A DNA stretch of 64,000 nucleotides from Leifsonia sp. CL147 (GTDB taxonomy: Bacteria; Actinomycetota; Actinomycetes; Actinomycetales; Microbacteriaceae): contig NZ_FOTM01000010.1 in assembly GCF_900114565.1 (NCBI RefSeq), positions 62,001 to 126,000 on the forward strand. Direction: 5' to 3'. The position numbers were made by a program, and so were the translations under genes. Below are positions 16,501 through 24,437 of this stretch, piece after piece (position 1 is the stretch's first letter; every line of letters starts with the position of its first letter). The notes below the pieces were generated by a model. The model ran no database searches and had not been told where the DNA came from. It worked only from the letters and a program-made list of their open reading frames with translations.

Positions 16501-18045
16501 CCGGGTCCAGAAGTTGGAGATCAGCGTGGTCTGGTACACGGGGCTAGCGTTGTTGCCGTCGCGGACCACCTTGTAGCTGAGGTTCACGTTGTCCTGGTCG
16601 TAGGTCGCCGTCCAGGAGACGCGCGCCTGTCCCGTCTTGAAGGAGACGGCGTTCGGCACGAGCGACGTGTTCACGTTCGGGCCGAGCTTGCTCTTGACGA
16701 CGTTGTCCATCGCGTAGCGGACGAGGCCGTACTGCGCCACGCCGTTCACGTACGGGAACTCGCCGCCGGCCACCAGGTAGTTGCCGTTGCCGGCGACTGT
16801 CCAGGCCGCCTGTCCCTGGCCCGTGAAGGAGCCGGTGACGTACTGCGGGAACCAGTTGAGGAGGGTCGGCGAGGGCTCGCCGGTGAAGTTGGCGTAGGCG
16901 CCGTCACCGTTGTTCGTCAGCGTGCCGGTCTGCGCCTTCGAGAACGCGATGGTGTGGTGGTACGTCCACGGGTTCGTCTGCGGGAAGCCGCCGACGTTGC
17001 CGCAGTAGTGGGGGTGCCCCGCAACATACAGCGCGTTGTTCATGGGCCAGACGGAGTAGGTGTCGCCGTGGCAGTCCTCCATCCAGATGAGGTTTCCGGT
17101 GCTCGGGTCGGCCGAGAAGCTGCCCTCCAGGTTGCCGCCGGTGCCGAAGACGTAGCCGGAGCCGTAGACCCGGTCGCTCGTCGCAACCAGCGAGGTGATC
17201 CCCGCCTGATCGCCTGCGTCGCGGACCACCGAGTTGGCGCCGAACGTCTGGAAGGCGCCGGTGGTGCCGTCGAACATGGCGAGGCCGTAGGCCGGGTTCG
17301 ACCCGTTCGCGTTCTGGAACCGGCCGCCCGCGTACACCTTGGTGGTGTCGGGGCTGACCGCGAGAGCATCCACGACGTAGTCGGCGCTTGCGGCCCAGGT
17401 CGTGTTCAGCGATCCGTCGGAGGCGTTGATCTTGGCGATGTATCCGGTCGGCGTCCCGTTCACGGACGAGAACGTCCCGCCCGCGTACACTGCGGTGTTC
17501 GTCGCGGCGAGCGCGCGGACCTCGCTCTCCATGATCGGCCGGAAGGAGCTGATGACCTGGCCGGTAGCGGTGCTGATGGCGACGATGCGGTAGTAGTTGC
17601 CGCTGCCGGCCGTCGTGAAGTCACCGCCGACGTAGATCCGCGAGCCGTCCGGCGAAGCCGTGATCGCCAGCGCCTGCGCGTTCAGCGGCACGTTGAAGCC
17701 GGTGATCAGGTTGCCGGTGGTGATGTCGTAGGCGAGGAGGTTGCTGCGGGGCGTCGTGTTCGTCCCTGCTGCTGCTCCCGCGGGGCGGGCCGTGGTGAAC
17801 TTGCCCGCCACGTACACGGTGTTGCCCACGACGACCTGCGCCCACGCGACTCCGTCGATCTGCGTGGTGGGGAGGACGTCCGCGCCCACCGTCGGTGGCG
17901 ACGCCGGATTCGTCGGATCCGGTGGAGCCGTGTCCGCCAGGGCCGGCTGGGCGAGTGCGAGGCCGCCGAAGACGAGACCGATCGCCGTGAGGACGGCGGT
18001 CAGGATGCCCAGGGAACGAGAGCGAGGGCGGGGTGATGTGCTCAT
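13570..18045 (-). CDS. Giant secreted protein: propeller, Fn3, two LamG, three PKD, C-terminal beta domain
   Basis: A 1491-residue secreted protein. In order: a signal peptide (about 1-38, cleavage near ALA-DTAPPD); a delta-60/beta-propeller-like region (about 45-440) with repeated VYVAGKFT, YVGGDF and YAGGTF blocks; a fibronectin-III-like segment (about 445-555); two LamG/concanavalin-like domains (about 560-985), each with a YDRH-Y-M and YWRVGGDN or YWRIGGDN core; three PKD domains (about 1000-1270) with SYAWDFGDG and HTY..GTYTV; and a C-terminal jelly-roll-like domain. No sorting signal or membrane anchor is visible at the C-terminus. The modules suggest carbohydrate binding, so it may be an EPS-associated matrix protein. 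Its start overlaps the stop of the 42-residue ORF. Confidence 0.85.
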   Translation of the reverse strand: MSTSPRPRSRSLGILTAVLTAIGLVFGGLALAQPALADTAPPDPTNPASPPTVGADVLPTTQIDGVAWAQVVVGNTVYVAGKFTTARPAGAAAGTNTTPRSNLLAYDITTGNLITGFNVPLNAQALAITASPDGSRIYVGGDFTTAGSGNYYRIVAISTATGQVISSFRPIMESEVRALAATNTAVYAGGTFSSVNGTPTGYIAKINASDGSLNTTWAASADYVVDALAVSPDTTKVYAGGRFQNANGSNPAYGLAMFDGTTGAFQTFGANSVVRDAGDQAGITSLVATSDRVYGSGYVFGTGGNLEGSFSADPSTGNLIWMEDCHGDTYSVWPMNNALYVAGHPHYCGNVGGFPQTNPWTYHHTIAFSKAQTGTLTNNGDGAYANFTGEPSPTLLNWFPQYVTGSFTGQGQAAWTVAGNGNYLVAGGEFPYVNGVAQYGLVRYAMDNVVKSKLGPNVNTSLVPNAVSFKTGQARVSWTATYDQDNVNLSYKVVRDGNNASPVYQTTLISNFWTRPSMGFVDTGLAPGSTHSYRVYVTDPDGNQISRLGNTVTIASTDSGGPYADSVTNAGASSYWPLDEASGAIGYDHVGFSDLQLQAGATRNGVAGPISGSTATTFSGASTGFAVTPSSITGPNTFTVSAWFNTTSTSGGKIIGFGNSNTSTTSSSYDRHVYMDNNGRIWFGVYPGGVQTLNSGTGYNDGQWHQVTASLGANGMRLYLDGKQVGSRTDVTSAQSYSGYWRVGGDNLGGWPNRPSSDFFAGTIGQVSLYPTVLDRTTVVNQYVASGRPSPLQAAPSDAYGAAVYNANPDIYWRLDETSGSTAFSADAYSNNGTYSGTATTKGQQGVLSATDKAVKFNTPLHGSGGSLVSSNQQFTNPTVYTEEIWFKTSTTQGGKLIGFGDQQTGLSNSYDRHIYMQNDGRLVFGVWTGQTNTITSPTALNNNQWHQVVGVQGPDGMSLYVDGQLVGTNPQTAAQAYNGYWRIGGDNTWGSTSAYFNGTLDEAAIYPSELTAQQVANHYSLATTGTLPNQTPTASFTTTQNSLTVNVDGTASNDPDGTIASYAWDFGDGATASTATASHTYAAGGTYTVALTVTDNQGSTNTASKQVTVVANQPPVASFTSSVSNLTASFDASASSDPDGTVASYAWDFGDGTTGTGVNPTHTYGSAGTFTVTLTVTDNQGLAGTPAQNPVTTTLPPNQPPVASFTASTNGLTVSVDGTGSSDPDGTIAGYAWDFGDGATATTATASHAYASGGTYTVTLTVTDNRGGTNAATKPVTVTAPPPAAIASDTFERTSASGWGSADLGGAWTGAGSATAYSVGGGTGQIVGAAGSTKTQLLNTVSSSNTDTTVQFTTDRTSTGGGIFVSALGRVVGTSEYSARVWFQSSNLVQLQLLQGSTALQLVNISGLTYAPGTQYQVRVQVFGTSPTTIRARVWKVGATEPATWQASVTDSTAALQAAGAVGLRAYLSGTATDVPLTTKFDNFVVTPAQ

Positions 18046-18170
18046 GACAACCTCGGTGTCTGTGTGGTCGGGATGGGGCTGGTCGGGTTGGAGCCGGTGC
18101 TGCTGGTGCTGCCGGTCGTGCTGCTGTTGCTGGTGGTGCTGCTGTTGCTGGTGGTGCTTCGGGGGCGCAT
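18042..18170 (-). CDS. 42-residue Ser/Thr/Asn-rich ORF bridging two EPS genes
   Basis: The ATG at 18170 overlaps the stop of the sugar-transferase gene (TGATG). The TGA at 18042-18044 overlaps the ATG of the giant secreted protein (ATGA). The ORF therefore fills the gap with overlaps at both ends. After MRPR nearly every residue is Ser, Thr, Asn or Pro, and the DNA contains two 18-bp direct copies (STTSNS). Nothing else supports a folded protein. It may be a real small peptide, a coupling ORF that hands ribosomes on, or a remnant of a linker. No homologue is recognised. Confidence 0.5.
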   Translation of the reverse strand: MRPRSTTSNSSTTSNSSTTGSTSSTGSNPTSPIPTTQTPRLS

Positions 18171-19687
18171 CAGTACGCCCCGACGGGATGTGCCATCACC
18201 TTGACGGTGCGCCACATGATGACGAGGTCGCCGGTCAGCGACCAGTTCTCGACGTAGTAGAGGTCCAGGCGGACGCTCTCCTCCCACGAGAGGTCGGATC
18301 GGCCGTTCACCTGCCACATCCCGGTGAGGCCGGGCTTGATGTAGAGGCGGCGGCGGACATGGTTCTCGTATCCCTCGACTTCGGAGGGAAGCGGTGGTCG
18401 CGGACCCACCAGGCTCATGTCGCCCAGGAAGACGTTCACGAGCTGCGGGAGCTCATCGAGCGAGAACTTGCGCAGGAAGTGGCCCACCCGGGTCACGCGC
18501 GGGTCGTGCTTCAGCTTGAACAGCGGCCCCTGGCCTTCGTTCTCCGCCTGCAGCTCGGCGAGGCGCGCCTCGGCGTCGAGGACCATCGAGCGGAATTTGA
18601 ACATGGTGAACCGCTCCCCGTTGCGGCCGACGCGCTCCTGCGTGAAGATCACGGGCCCGTTGTCGTCGAGCTTCACCGCCAGCGCGATCGCCACGAAGAG
18701 CGGAGAGAGGACGAAGAGGGCGAGGGCGGAGGCGAAGAAGTCGAACGCGCGCTTCAGGACGTGCTTTCCGCCTTCGAACTGCGGGATCTCCACGTGGATG
18801 AGCGGGAGCCCCTCCACCGGACGGAAGTGGATGCGGGGGCCGGCCACGTCGGTGAGCGGCGACGCGAGAACGAGCTCGGTCGCCGTCCCTTCCAGCTCCC
18901 AGGCCAGCTTCTTCACGAAGTCGGCGCCGCTGAGGGCGCGTCCGGCGACGATCACCGTGTCCGCGCCCAGACGCGCGGCGGCGGCCGCCGCCCCGGCCAG
19001 GTCGGAGACGATCGGCACCTCGCGCCCGGGCGCTGCAAGGTGGCGCTGCAGTTCCGCGTCCTTCTTCGCACCCTTCCGCCTCCCGGTGTCGAGGGCGGCA
19101 CCCACGACGTTGTAGGCCGCCCCCGACTTCTGGTGGATCTGTCGGACGACGTAGTCGACGTCGTCGAAGCGTCCCACCACGAGGGCGCGCGAAAGGTAGT
19201 GGTCGAAGGTCCGCTGCCGGATGAGCCAGTGCCGCCACAGCCAGCGCGAGAACAGCACGCCGCCCATCCCGGCCGGAAGCGCCACGACGAAGTAGCCGCG
19301 AGCGATGTCCACCTTGGCGACGAGGAAGAGGATGGCCAGGAGGCCGAAAGTCGTGGCGGTCGCCGACACCACTCTCCGGTACTCGGAGACGCCCATCCCG
19401 ACCACCCGGGGATCGCGCGTGTGGTAGACGGTGAGGGTGAACATCCACGTGGCGGCGATGATCAGCGACAGGTACGCGTACTCGATGCGGAATCCCGTGG
19501 AGGGGGTCTCCGCGTCGTCCAGGCCGAAACGGAGGAAGACCGCGCCGATTGTCGCGACGAGGATGATGGCCGTATCGGTCGCCAGCAGCCGGAAGCGGTA
19601 GAGACGCGCCCAGGCGCGGCCGGACATGAGGTCGCCGAGCGCGGTGGTGGCGCCGGGAGCGAAGAGGCGCGGGCGGATGACGGTCAT
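18170..19687 (-). CDS. Polyprenyl-phosphate sugar-1-phosphate transferase (EPS initiation)
   Basis: A 505-residue membrane protein of the WcaJ/WbaP polyisoprenyl-phosphate hexose-1-phosphate transferase family. There are four N-terminal membrane helices (about residues 30-150), a CoA-binding-like Rossmann domain (about 160-290), a further hydrophobic segment (KRAFDFFASALALFVLSPLF), and the catalytic domain. That domain has PVIFTQERVGRNGERFTMFKFRSM, FLRKFSLDELPQLVNVFLGDMSLVGPRPP and KPGLTGMWQVNGRSDLSWEE. It transfers a sugar phosphate to undecaprenyl phosphate, the first step of repeat-unit assembly. It heads the minus-strand operon, about 270 bp downstream of the conserved 22-bp element. Confidence 0.9.
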   Translation of the reverse strand: MTVIRPRLFAPGATTALGDLMSGRAWARLYRFRLLATDTAIILVATIGAVFLRFGLDDAETPSTGFRIEYAYLSLIIAATWMFTLTVYHTRDPRVVGMGVSEYRRVVSATATTFGLLAILFLVAKVDIARGYFVVALPAGMGGVLFSRWLWRHWLIRQRTFDHYLSRALVVGRFDDVDYVVRQIHQKSGAAYNVVGAALDTGRRKGAKKDAELQRHLAAPGREVPIVSDLAGAAAAAARLGADTVIVAGRALSGADFVKKLAWELEGTATELVLASPLTDVAGPRIHFRPVEGLPLIHVEIPQFEGGKHVLKRAFDFFASALALFVLSPLFVAIALAVKLDDNGPVIFTQERVGRNGERFTMFKFRSMVLDAEARLAELQAENEGQGPLFKLKHDPRVTRVGHFLRKFSLDELPQLVNVFLGDMSLVGPRPPLPSEVEGYENHVRRRLYIKPGLTGMWQVNGRSDLSWEESVRLDLYYVENWSLTGDLVIMWRTVKVMAHPVGAY

Positions 19688-20122
19688 GCCATCACCTCCG
19701 CAGTGCCGGTCCCGCGTGCGGGTCCGGCCAGGGAGCCGACGACGGCTGGGGGGAAACCGTGGTCTCGAACGGCTTCACCGCCGCCGGCTCCGCTCGTGGG
19801 GTGCTCTCCGTGGATCCGCGCGTGCCGGTCGCTCCCCGGTCGGTTGGGGTTGAGTGCGGGAAGCGCTCGGCACGGCGGAAAGGGGTACACGGATCTCACC
19901 TGCGGGTCGGGTTGGTGCTCTTTCGGGTGGTGTGAACGGCGAGTTCGAGTCCCGTAAAGTGACTGTTCCTCATGTATCCACAAAGGTGAGAATACATCGT
20001 TTTCACAGCTTCCCGACACCCGCATTTGGGGGTGAATATTGCTCATTTTCGCAGGCTCGGGTGATCCGTGGGCTTTCGGCCGTCCATCGACCGACGTCGG
20101 AGGTCGCGCCTAAGCTGGCAGC
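19688..20122. other. Divergent intergenic region between EPS operon and yedK-like gene
   Basis: About 435 bp with no supported gene. The half nearest the yedK-like gene is clearly more AT-rich. It holds the second copy of the EPS upstream element (19957-19978) and a short inverted pair ATGTAT/ATACAT at 19972-19997. The -10-like TAAGCT sits directly before the plus-strand gene. The half near 19700-19900 is GC-rich and featureless. Confidence 0.6.
19957..19978. promoter_or_regulatory. Conserved EPS upstream element, copy 2
   Basis: AAGTGA-N6-CTCATGTATC, matching the copy at 2025-2046 in 18 of 22 positions, with both end blocks (6 and 10 bases) identical. It lies 270 bp upstream of the sugar-transferase start; the other copy is 55 bp upstream of the pyruvyl-transferase start. 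Confidence 0.55.
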
Positions 20123-20836
20123 ATGTGCGGCAGGTTCGCGATGGACGACAACGTCAACGAAGAGATCACCGAGTTCGTCGAGCGGACGGGCCGGCGACCG
20201 GAGGAGTGGCGAGCCGACTGGGAGGCGGACTACAACATCGCGCCGACCGACGACATCCCGGTGCTCATCGACTCGGAGAAGACGCGGGAGCTGCGGTTCG
20301 AGCGGGCGCACTGGTCGCTGGTGCCGTCGTGGTCGGAGACGCTGAAGCCCACGTTCCCGACCTTCAACGCCCGAGCCGAGGACATCGCCCAGAAGTCCAC
20401 CTGGCGCAAGCCCGTCCAGTCGCACCGCGCCATCGTCCTCGCCCGGGGCTACTACGAGTGGCAGGGTCCGAAGGGCCACAAGACCCCGTACTTCATCCGC
20501 TACCCGGACGGCCAGCTGATGGGGTTCGCCGGCCTCTACTCCTGGTGGCGCGACCGCAGCAAAGCCGACGACGACCCCGGACGCTGGGTGCTGACCGCGA
20601 CCATCCTCACCTCCGACGCCGTGCAGACCCTCGCCGACATCCACGACCGCAACCCGGTCATCCTGCCCGAGGAGCTCTGGCAGCACTGGATCGACCCCTC
20701 GATCGTCGGCGACCAGGAGCTCGTCGACGAAGCGGTCCGCGCCGGAATCGCGGAGGCCGAGACGCTGCGCTTCGACCAGGTGGCGCCGTTCAGGACGGAG
20801 GACGACGGCCCGCACCTCATCCAGCCGGTCGCGTAG
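20123..20836 (+). CDS. SOS-response-associated peptidase (YedK/HMCES family)
   Basis: A 237-residue SRAP-domain protein: Cys2 directly after the initiator Met (MCGRFAM), NIAPTD, LVPSW, FNARAED, REYYEW-equivalent ARGYYEW, and the final WxxWL-like and histidine-containing segments (ILTSDAVQTLADIHDRNPVIL). In characterised members Cys2 forms a thiazolidine link to abasic sites in single-stranded DNA and protects them during replication. The -10-like TAAGCT ends six bases before the ATG (20111-20116), so the mRNA may be leaderless, which would keep Cys2 at the exact N-terminus. It is functionally unrelated to the flanking EPS genes. Confidence 0.9.
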   Translation: MCGRFAMDDNVNEEITEFVERTGRRPEEWRADWEADYNIAPTDDIPVLIDSEKTRELRFERAHWSLVPSWSETLKPTFPTFNARAEDIAQKSTWRKPVQSHRAIVLARGYYEWQGPKGHKTPYFIRYPDGQLMGFAGLYSWWRDRSKADDDPGRWVLTATILTSDAVQTLADIHDRNPVILPEELWQHWIDPSIVGDQELVDEAVRAGIAEAETLRFDQVAPFRTEDDGPHLIQPVA

Positions 20837-20851
20837 GCGGCCGGCGCTCGG

Positions 20852-22414
20852 TCAGCGGGTCAGCTCGATGATGGCGCTGCGGTGCGTCGTCATGCGGCGG
20901 CCCGTCTCGTCGAACCCGAGCGCGCGCAGTTCGGCGAGCCCCCACGTGTCCTGGGCGCCGTCGACGTCCAGTTCGATCATCCACACCCGGTCCACGCCGT
21001 CGAAGCGGTCGCGAGCCTCCGCCTGGACCACCGAGTACGCGCGGTCGCCCCACCAGGTGTTGCGGTAGTATGGGGTCTCCAACGTCACGTCCCGGAGGCC
21101 GGCGAACCCGGACGGATAGGTGCGCATCGCGAGTCGCGGCCGCTGTGATGGACGCGCCGACTCATCGAACACCACCGCGTCGCCGGGTTTGGCGTTGACA
21201 GCCATGGCGGCGCTGATCTCCGCCCAGTCGCTCTCGTTCTTGGCGTACGGTCCGCGCTCCTCCACGTAGACCGGCACGCAGAGCGCCACGAAGACGATGG
21301 TCGTCCCGGCGGTCGCGCTCACCGTCCGGCGGACATCGCTGCCGATGAGTCGTCCGAAGACGAGGATTCCTTCGGCGACGAGGAGCGCCGCTGCGGGTGC
21401 TGCGAAGGTCGAGTACCGGCCGGTGTACATGGGGTACACGAGGTTGACCAGCAGCATCAGGCCGGTCGGGAGGAACAGCCAGGTGGCGGCGACGAGCCGG
21501 GTGGACGCGACCCGCGGTCCGGTGACGGAAGGGACGGATCCGCGCAGCCGCCAGGCGCGCCACGCCGGCCACAGTGCGAGCCCGATCAGGACCCAGGCGG
21601 GGATGGCGACCCAGGGCATCCCGAACCAGAGGAAGTAGTACCAGATGGCGGGGTCGTCCGGTGTGGAGCCCAGATAGCTGATCTGGCTGCGCTCGAGGAA
21701 GGCCATCACGGCCAGCGGCGTCAGCGAGATCACGGCCGCGGCGGAGGTCAGCGCCCACGCCCGCAGCGTCGCCCGGGAGGCGCGGGTGGCCAGCAGCAGG
21801 ACGCCGTGGGCCACGAGCAGGGTGATCGAGTAGAGGAAGAGGTACGACGTCGCTGCCATCCCGGCGCCGTACAGCACCCAGGCGAGCCGCCGCGCGCCGG
21901 GAGTCAGACGACGTCCGCCGCCGTCGATCAGCCACAGCAGAAGCAGGGTCAGCCACGCCGAGGCGGCGGCCGTGAACGCGTAGGATCGCGCCTCTTCGCC
22001 GGCATAGGTGAGCCGCGGGAGCACGCAGGCCACCACGCCCGCGACGATTGCAGCGCGTGCGCCCCCGCGACGCCCGGCGATCAGCGTGACGGCGGCGACG
22101 GCCGCGCCGACCGCGAGCGCGCTGGGCAACCGGACCGCGAACGCGCTTTCGCCCGCCAGCCGGATCCAGCCGTGCATGAGGAGGTAGTAGAGGCCGTGCA
22201 CCGCATCCACGTGGGTCAGCATCCCGAGCAGGCTGCCGACCGGGCGCTTCGCCGAGAGCAGCGTCGCCGCCTCGTCGCCCCACAGTGACGGAACCCAGCT
22301 GAACAGAGCGCAGAGCACGGTGCCGGTCACGCCGAAAATGAGCGCGATGGTCCAGGGCCGCACCGCGCGCAGCGGTTGGCCTGCCCGGATCTCCGGTTCG
22401 ACGAGGACAGTCAT
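20852..22414 (-). CDS. GT39/ArnT-like membrane glycosyltransferase
   Basis: A 520-residue polytopic membrane protein with about 11 hydrophobic segments. The first periplasmic loop has SLWGDEAATLLSAKRPVGSLLGM, the acidic motif of GT-C enzymes that use polyprenyl-phosphate sugars, followed by DAVHGLYYLLMHGWIRLAGES. The C-terminal part is an extracytoplasmic domain of about 130 residues. It likely transfers a sugar from a lipid carrier to a glycan, lipid or protein on the outer face. The ATG at 22414 gives a short cytoplasmic head before the first helix; upstream in-frame sequence is low-complexity. It converges on the yedK-like gene with a 15-bp gap. Confidence 0.78.
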   Translation of the reverse strand: MTVLVEPEIRAGQPLRAVRPWTIALIFGVTGTVLCALFSWVPSLWGDEAATLLSAKRPVGSLLGMLTHVDAVHGLYYLLMHGWIRLAGESAFAVRLPSALAVGAAVAAVTLIAGRRGGARAAIVAGVVACVLPRLTYAGEEARSYAFTAAASAWLTLLLLWLIDGGGRRLTPGARRLAWVLYGAGMAATSYLFLYSITLLVAHGVLLLATRASRATLRAWALTSAAAVISLTPLAVMAFLERSQISYLGSTPDDPAIWYYFLWFGMPWVAIPAWVLIGLALWPAWRAWRLRGSVPSVTGPRVASTRLVAATWLFLPTGLMLLVNLVYPMYTGRYSTFAAPAAALLVAEGILVFGRLIGSDVRRTVSATAGTTIVFVALCVPVYVEERGPYAKNESDWAEISAAMAVNAKPGDAVVFDESARPSQRPRLAMRTYPSGFAGLRDVTLETPYYRNTWWGDRAYSVVQAEARDRFDGVDRVWMIELDVDGAQDTWGLAELRALGFDETGRRMTTHRSAIIELTR

Positions 22415-22840
22415 ACCCACTACTTCTAAGCGTCGGACGGGAACACCGCCCAGACAACCAGACAACCCTGGGCGACGCGTGGGCGAGCGATACCGAAACT
22501 CACATCTCCCCTCCGTCCGCCGCGGCCCAGGCCTGGCCTCCAGGGCCGGAATCGCCGTGCTGCCGCGTGCCGGATCGATCGGCCGGGCGGTGCATCGGGT
22601 CCCGGGCATCCCGGCAGCTCACGCCACGTGCCCGGGACCCGCCCCACACACGCCGGGAACACTCCGACGCCCCGGTGGCGTCCTCGTCACATCCAGCGTG
22701 CTCGACAACCAATGTAGGCGTCGCGCAGACGCCTGTGGAGGGGATGACGAGCGGAGGTGGCAGTGGTACGCACCGCAGACCACGACCCGCGTCGGACCAC
22801 GACCCGCCTCAGACCTCCCCGCGTCGGACCACGACGCGCC
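22415..22840. other. Intergenic region with 32-bp tandem repeat
   Basis: About 425 bp without a supported gene, between the GT39-like start and the aldo/keto reductase stop. The right end is a tandem 32-bp repeat running into the reductase gene. The rest is GC-rich and shows no hairpin or promoter I can defend. Confidence 0.6.
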
Positions 22841-22851
22841 TCAGACCTCCC
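22788..22851. repeat. 32-bp tandem duplication across the aldo/keto reductase stop
   Basis: Two head-to-tail copies (22788-22819 and 22820-22851) begin CGCGTCGGACCACGAC and end CAGACCTCCC, with one difference in 32 bases. The second copy contains the stop codon (22841-22843) and the last codons of the reductase gene, so the outer copy repeats the gene's 3' end. Confidence 0.9.
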
Positions 22852-23878
22852 CGCGACGGGCGCGCGCCCAGAGGTCAACCCCGGTATCGACGGCGTGCTC
22901 GTCGATGGCGGCGAGCTCGTCGTCCGTGAACGCCAGGTTGCCGAGCGCTGCAACGTTCTGCTCCAGTTGCTCGACCCCGCTGGCCCCCATGACGAGAGAG
23001 GTGACCCGCTCATCCCGGAGCGCCCAGGCGAGAGCCAGCTGCGCGAGGGTCTGCCCGCGGTTCTCGGCGATCCCGTTGAGCGCTCGCAGCCGCCTGACGG
23101 CGTCGTCGGTCAGCCAGCCGGCGTCGAACGACGTGCCCGCGCTCGCCCGCGACCCCTCTGGGATGCCGTGCAGATACTTCTCCGTCAGCATCCCCTGCGC
23201 GAGAGCCGTGAACCCGATCACGCCGACCCCGAGCTCGTCGACCGTGTCGAGCAGCCCCTCCGTCTCGATCCACCGGTTGAGCATCGAGTACGACGGCTGG
23301 TGGATGAGCAGGGGAGTGCCCAGATCGCGGAGGATCTCAGCGGCCCGCCGGGTCTCTTCCGGTCCGTAGGAGGAGATGCCGACGTAGAGCGCGCGGCCGG
23401 ACCGGACGGCGGTGTCGAGCGCCTGCATGGTCTCTTCGAGCGGCGTGCTCGGATCGGGCCGGTGCGAGTAGAAGATGTCGACGTAGTCGAGCCCGAGTCT
23501 CTTCAGGGACTGGTCGAGGCTCGCGAGCACGTACTTGCGGCTGCCTCCGCCCTGCCCGTACGGGCCCGGCCACATGTCCCAGCCGGCCTTGCTGGAGACG
23601 ATGATCTCGTCGCGGTAGGGATGCAGATCTTCCTCGAGAATGCGGCCGAAGTTGATCTCGGCCGCACCATACGGAGGACCGTAGTTGTTGGCGAGGTCGA
23701 AGTGCGTGATGCCCAGATCGAAGGCCCGCCGCACGATGGCACGCTGCGTCTCGAACGGGCGGTCGTCGCCGAAGTTGTGCCAGAGCCCGAGCGAGAGGGC
23801 GGGCAGGTCGAGGCCGCTGCGCCCGGTCCGGCGATAGATCATGTCGTCATAACGGGAAGGAGCGGCAACGTAGGTCAT
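22841..23878 (-). CDS. Aldo/keto reductase, YghZ-like
   Basis: A 345-residue TIM-barrel NADPH oxidoreductase. GLWHNFGDDRPFETQRAIV and HFDLANNYGPPYGAAEINFGRIL match the L-glyceraldehyde-3-phosphate reductase (YghZ/Gpr) subfamily. The catalytic Tyr (NNYGPPYG), Asp (FDLAN), Lys (SSKAGW) and His (YSHRPDP) are visible, and the C-terminal ASGVEQLEQNVAAL fits the NADPH site. Subfamily members reduce methylglyoxal and related aldehydes. It stands alone; the 3' end lies in a tandem duplication. Confidence 0.88.
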   Translation of the reverse strand: MTYVAAPSRYDDMIYRRTGRSGLDLPALSLGLWHNFGDDRPFETQRAIVRRAFDLGITHFDLANNYGPPYGAAEINFGRILEEDLHPYRDEIIVSSKAGWDMWPGPYGQGGGSRKYVLASLDQSLKRLGLDYVDIFYSHRPDPSTPLEETMQALDTAVRSGRALYVGISSYGPEETRRAAEILRDLGTPLLIHQPSYSMLNRWIETEGLLDTVDELGVGVIGFTALAQGMLTEKYLHGIPEGSRASAGTSFDAGWLTDDAVRRLRALNGIAENRGQTLAQLALAWALRDERVTSLVMGASGVEQLEQNVAALGNLAFTDDELAAIDEHAVDTGVDLWARARRGEV

Positions 23879-24079
23879 GCCTCCAACATTCGTCCGTGGC
23901 GGCCGCGAAGTCCAACCGCTCGCATCGAACGGTTGAGAACTCCCGCTTGTGGATAAGTCCCGACAGCTCGCCGCTGCGCTGCCGCTGCCCTGTCAACCCG
24001 TTGCTTCCTCGGGCACGGGACGCGCAGCCCTGATGCGGTCGGCGTCGATCCCTGCAGAGTCGGAACGGCCGCACGCACA

Positions 24080-24116
24080 GGACGGCGGCCGCACTCCACG
24101 AGCGCGGCCGCCGTCC
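24080..24116. terminator. Hairpin after the small membrane protein gene
   Basis: Perfect 13-bp stem: GGACGGCGGCCGC (24080-24092) and its complement (24104-24116) with an 11-base loop. It lies 11 bp beyond the stop of the minus-strand gene at 24128. No long T-run is seen, as is common for actinobacterial terminators. Confidence 0.75.
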
Positions 24117-24127
24117 GGTCGGGACGA

Positions 24128-24286
24128 TCAGGTCCGGTTGGCACCTCGCCGCATCCACCCGACGATCGCGGTGATGATGAAGAACACGATGCCGAGGATG
24201 GCCAGCCACAGCAGTCCCTTGATGACGAAGCCGAAGATGGCGAGCACCGCCCAGATCACGAGCAGAATCACGATGAGAGCTATCAT
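24128..24286 (-). CDS. Small hydrophobic membrane protein
   Basis: A 52-residue protein starting MIALIVILLVIWAVLAI, with two closely spaced hydrophobic segments (about residues 2-18 and 22-42) and a basic tail (GWMRRGANRT) that would sit in the cytoplasm. The start at 24286 removes 19 charged, non-conserved upstream residues. It resembles the short hydrophobic proteins common in actinobacteria and Firmicutes (Lmo0937-like), which have no assigned function. A strong hairpin follows the stop. Confidence 0.65.
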   Translation of the reverse strand: MIALIVILLVIWAVLAIFGFVIKGLLWLAILGIVFFIITAIVGWMRRGANRT

Positions 24287-24437
24287 GCGACCATCAGACC
24301 CCCGGGCGGCGGCGCGGTCAATGGGCGACCGATCCCCTTGCATTCACCCTCGATTGTGCGGTACCCCATGACGGGACGCGCAGGACACTCGAACTGGGGC
24401 GCGCAGTCCCGCACCGTGGAGCCCTAGCGTTGGCCTC

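Noticed and set aside
13156-18036. Very long plus-strand frame opposite the giant secreted protein
   Set aside because: It is the antisense shadow of a real gene with clear signal peptide and known domains; the translation is Arg/Val/Gly-rich and matches nothing.
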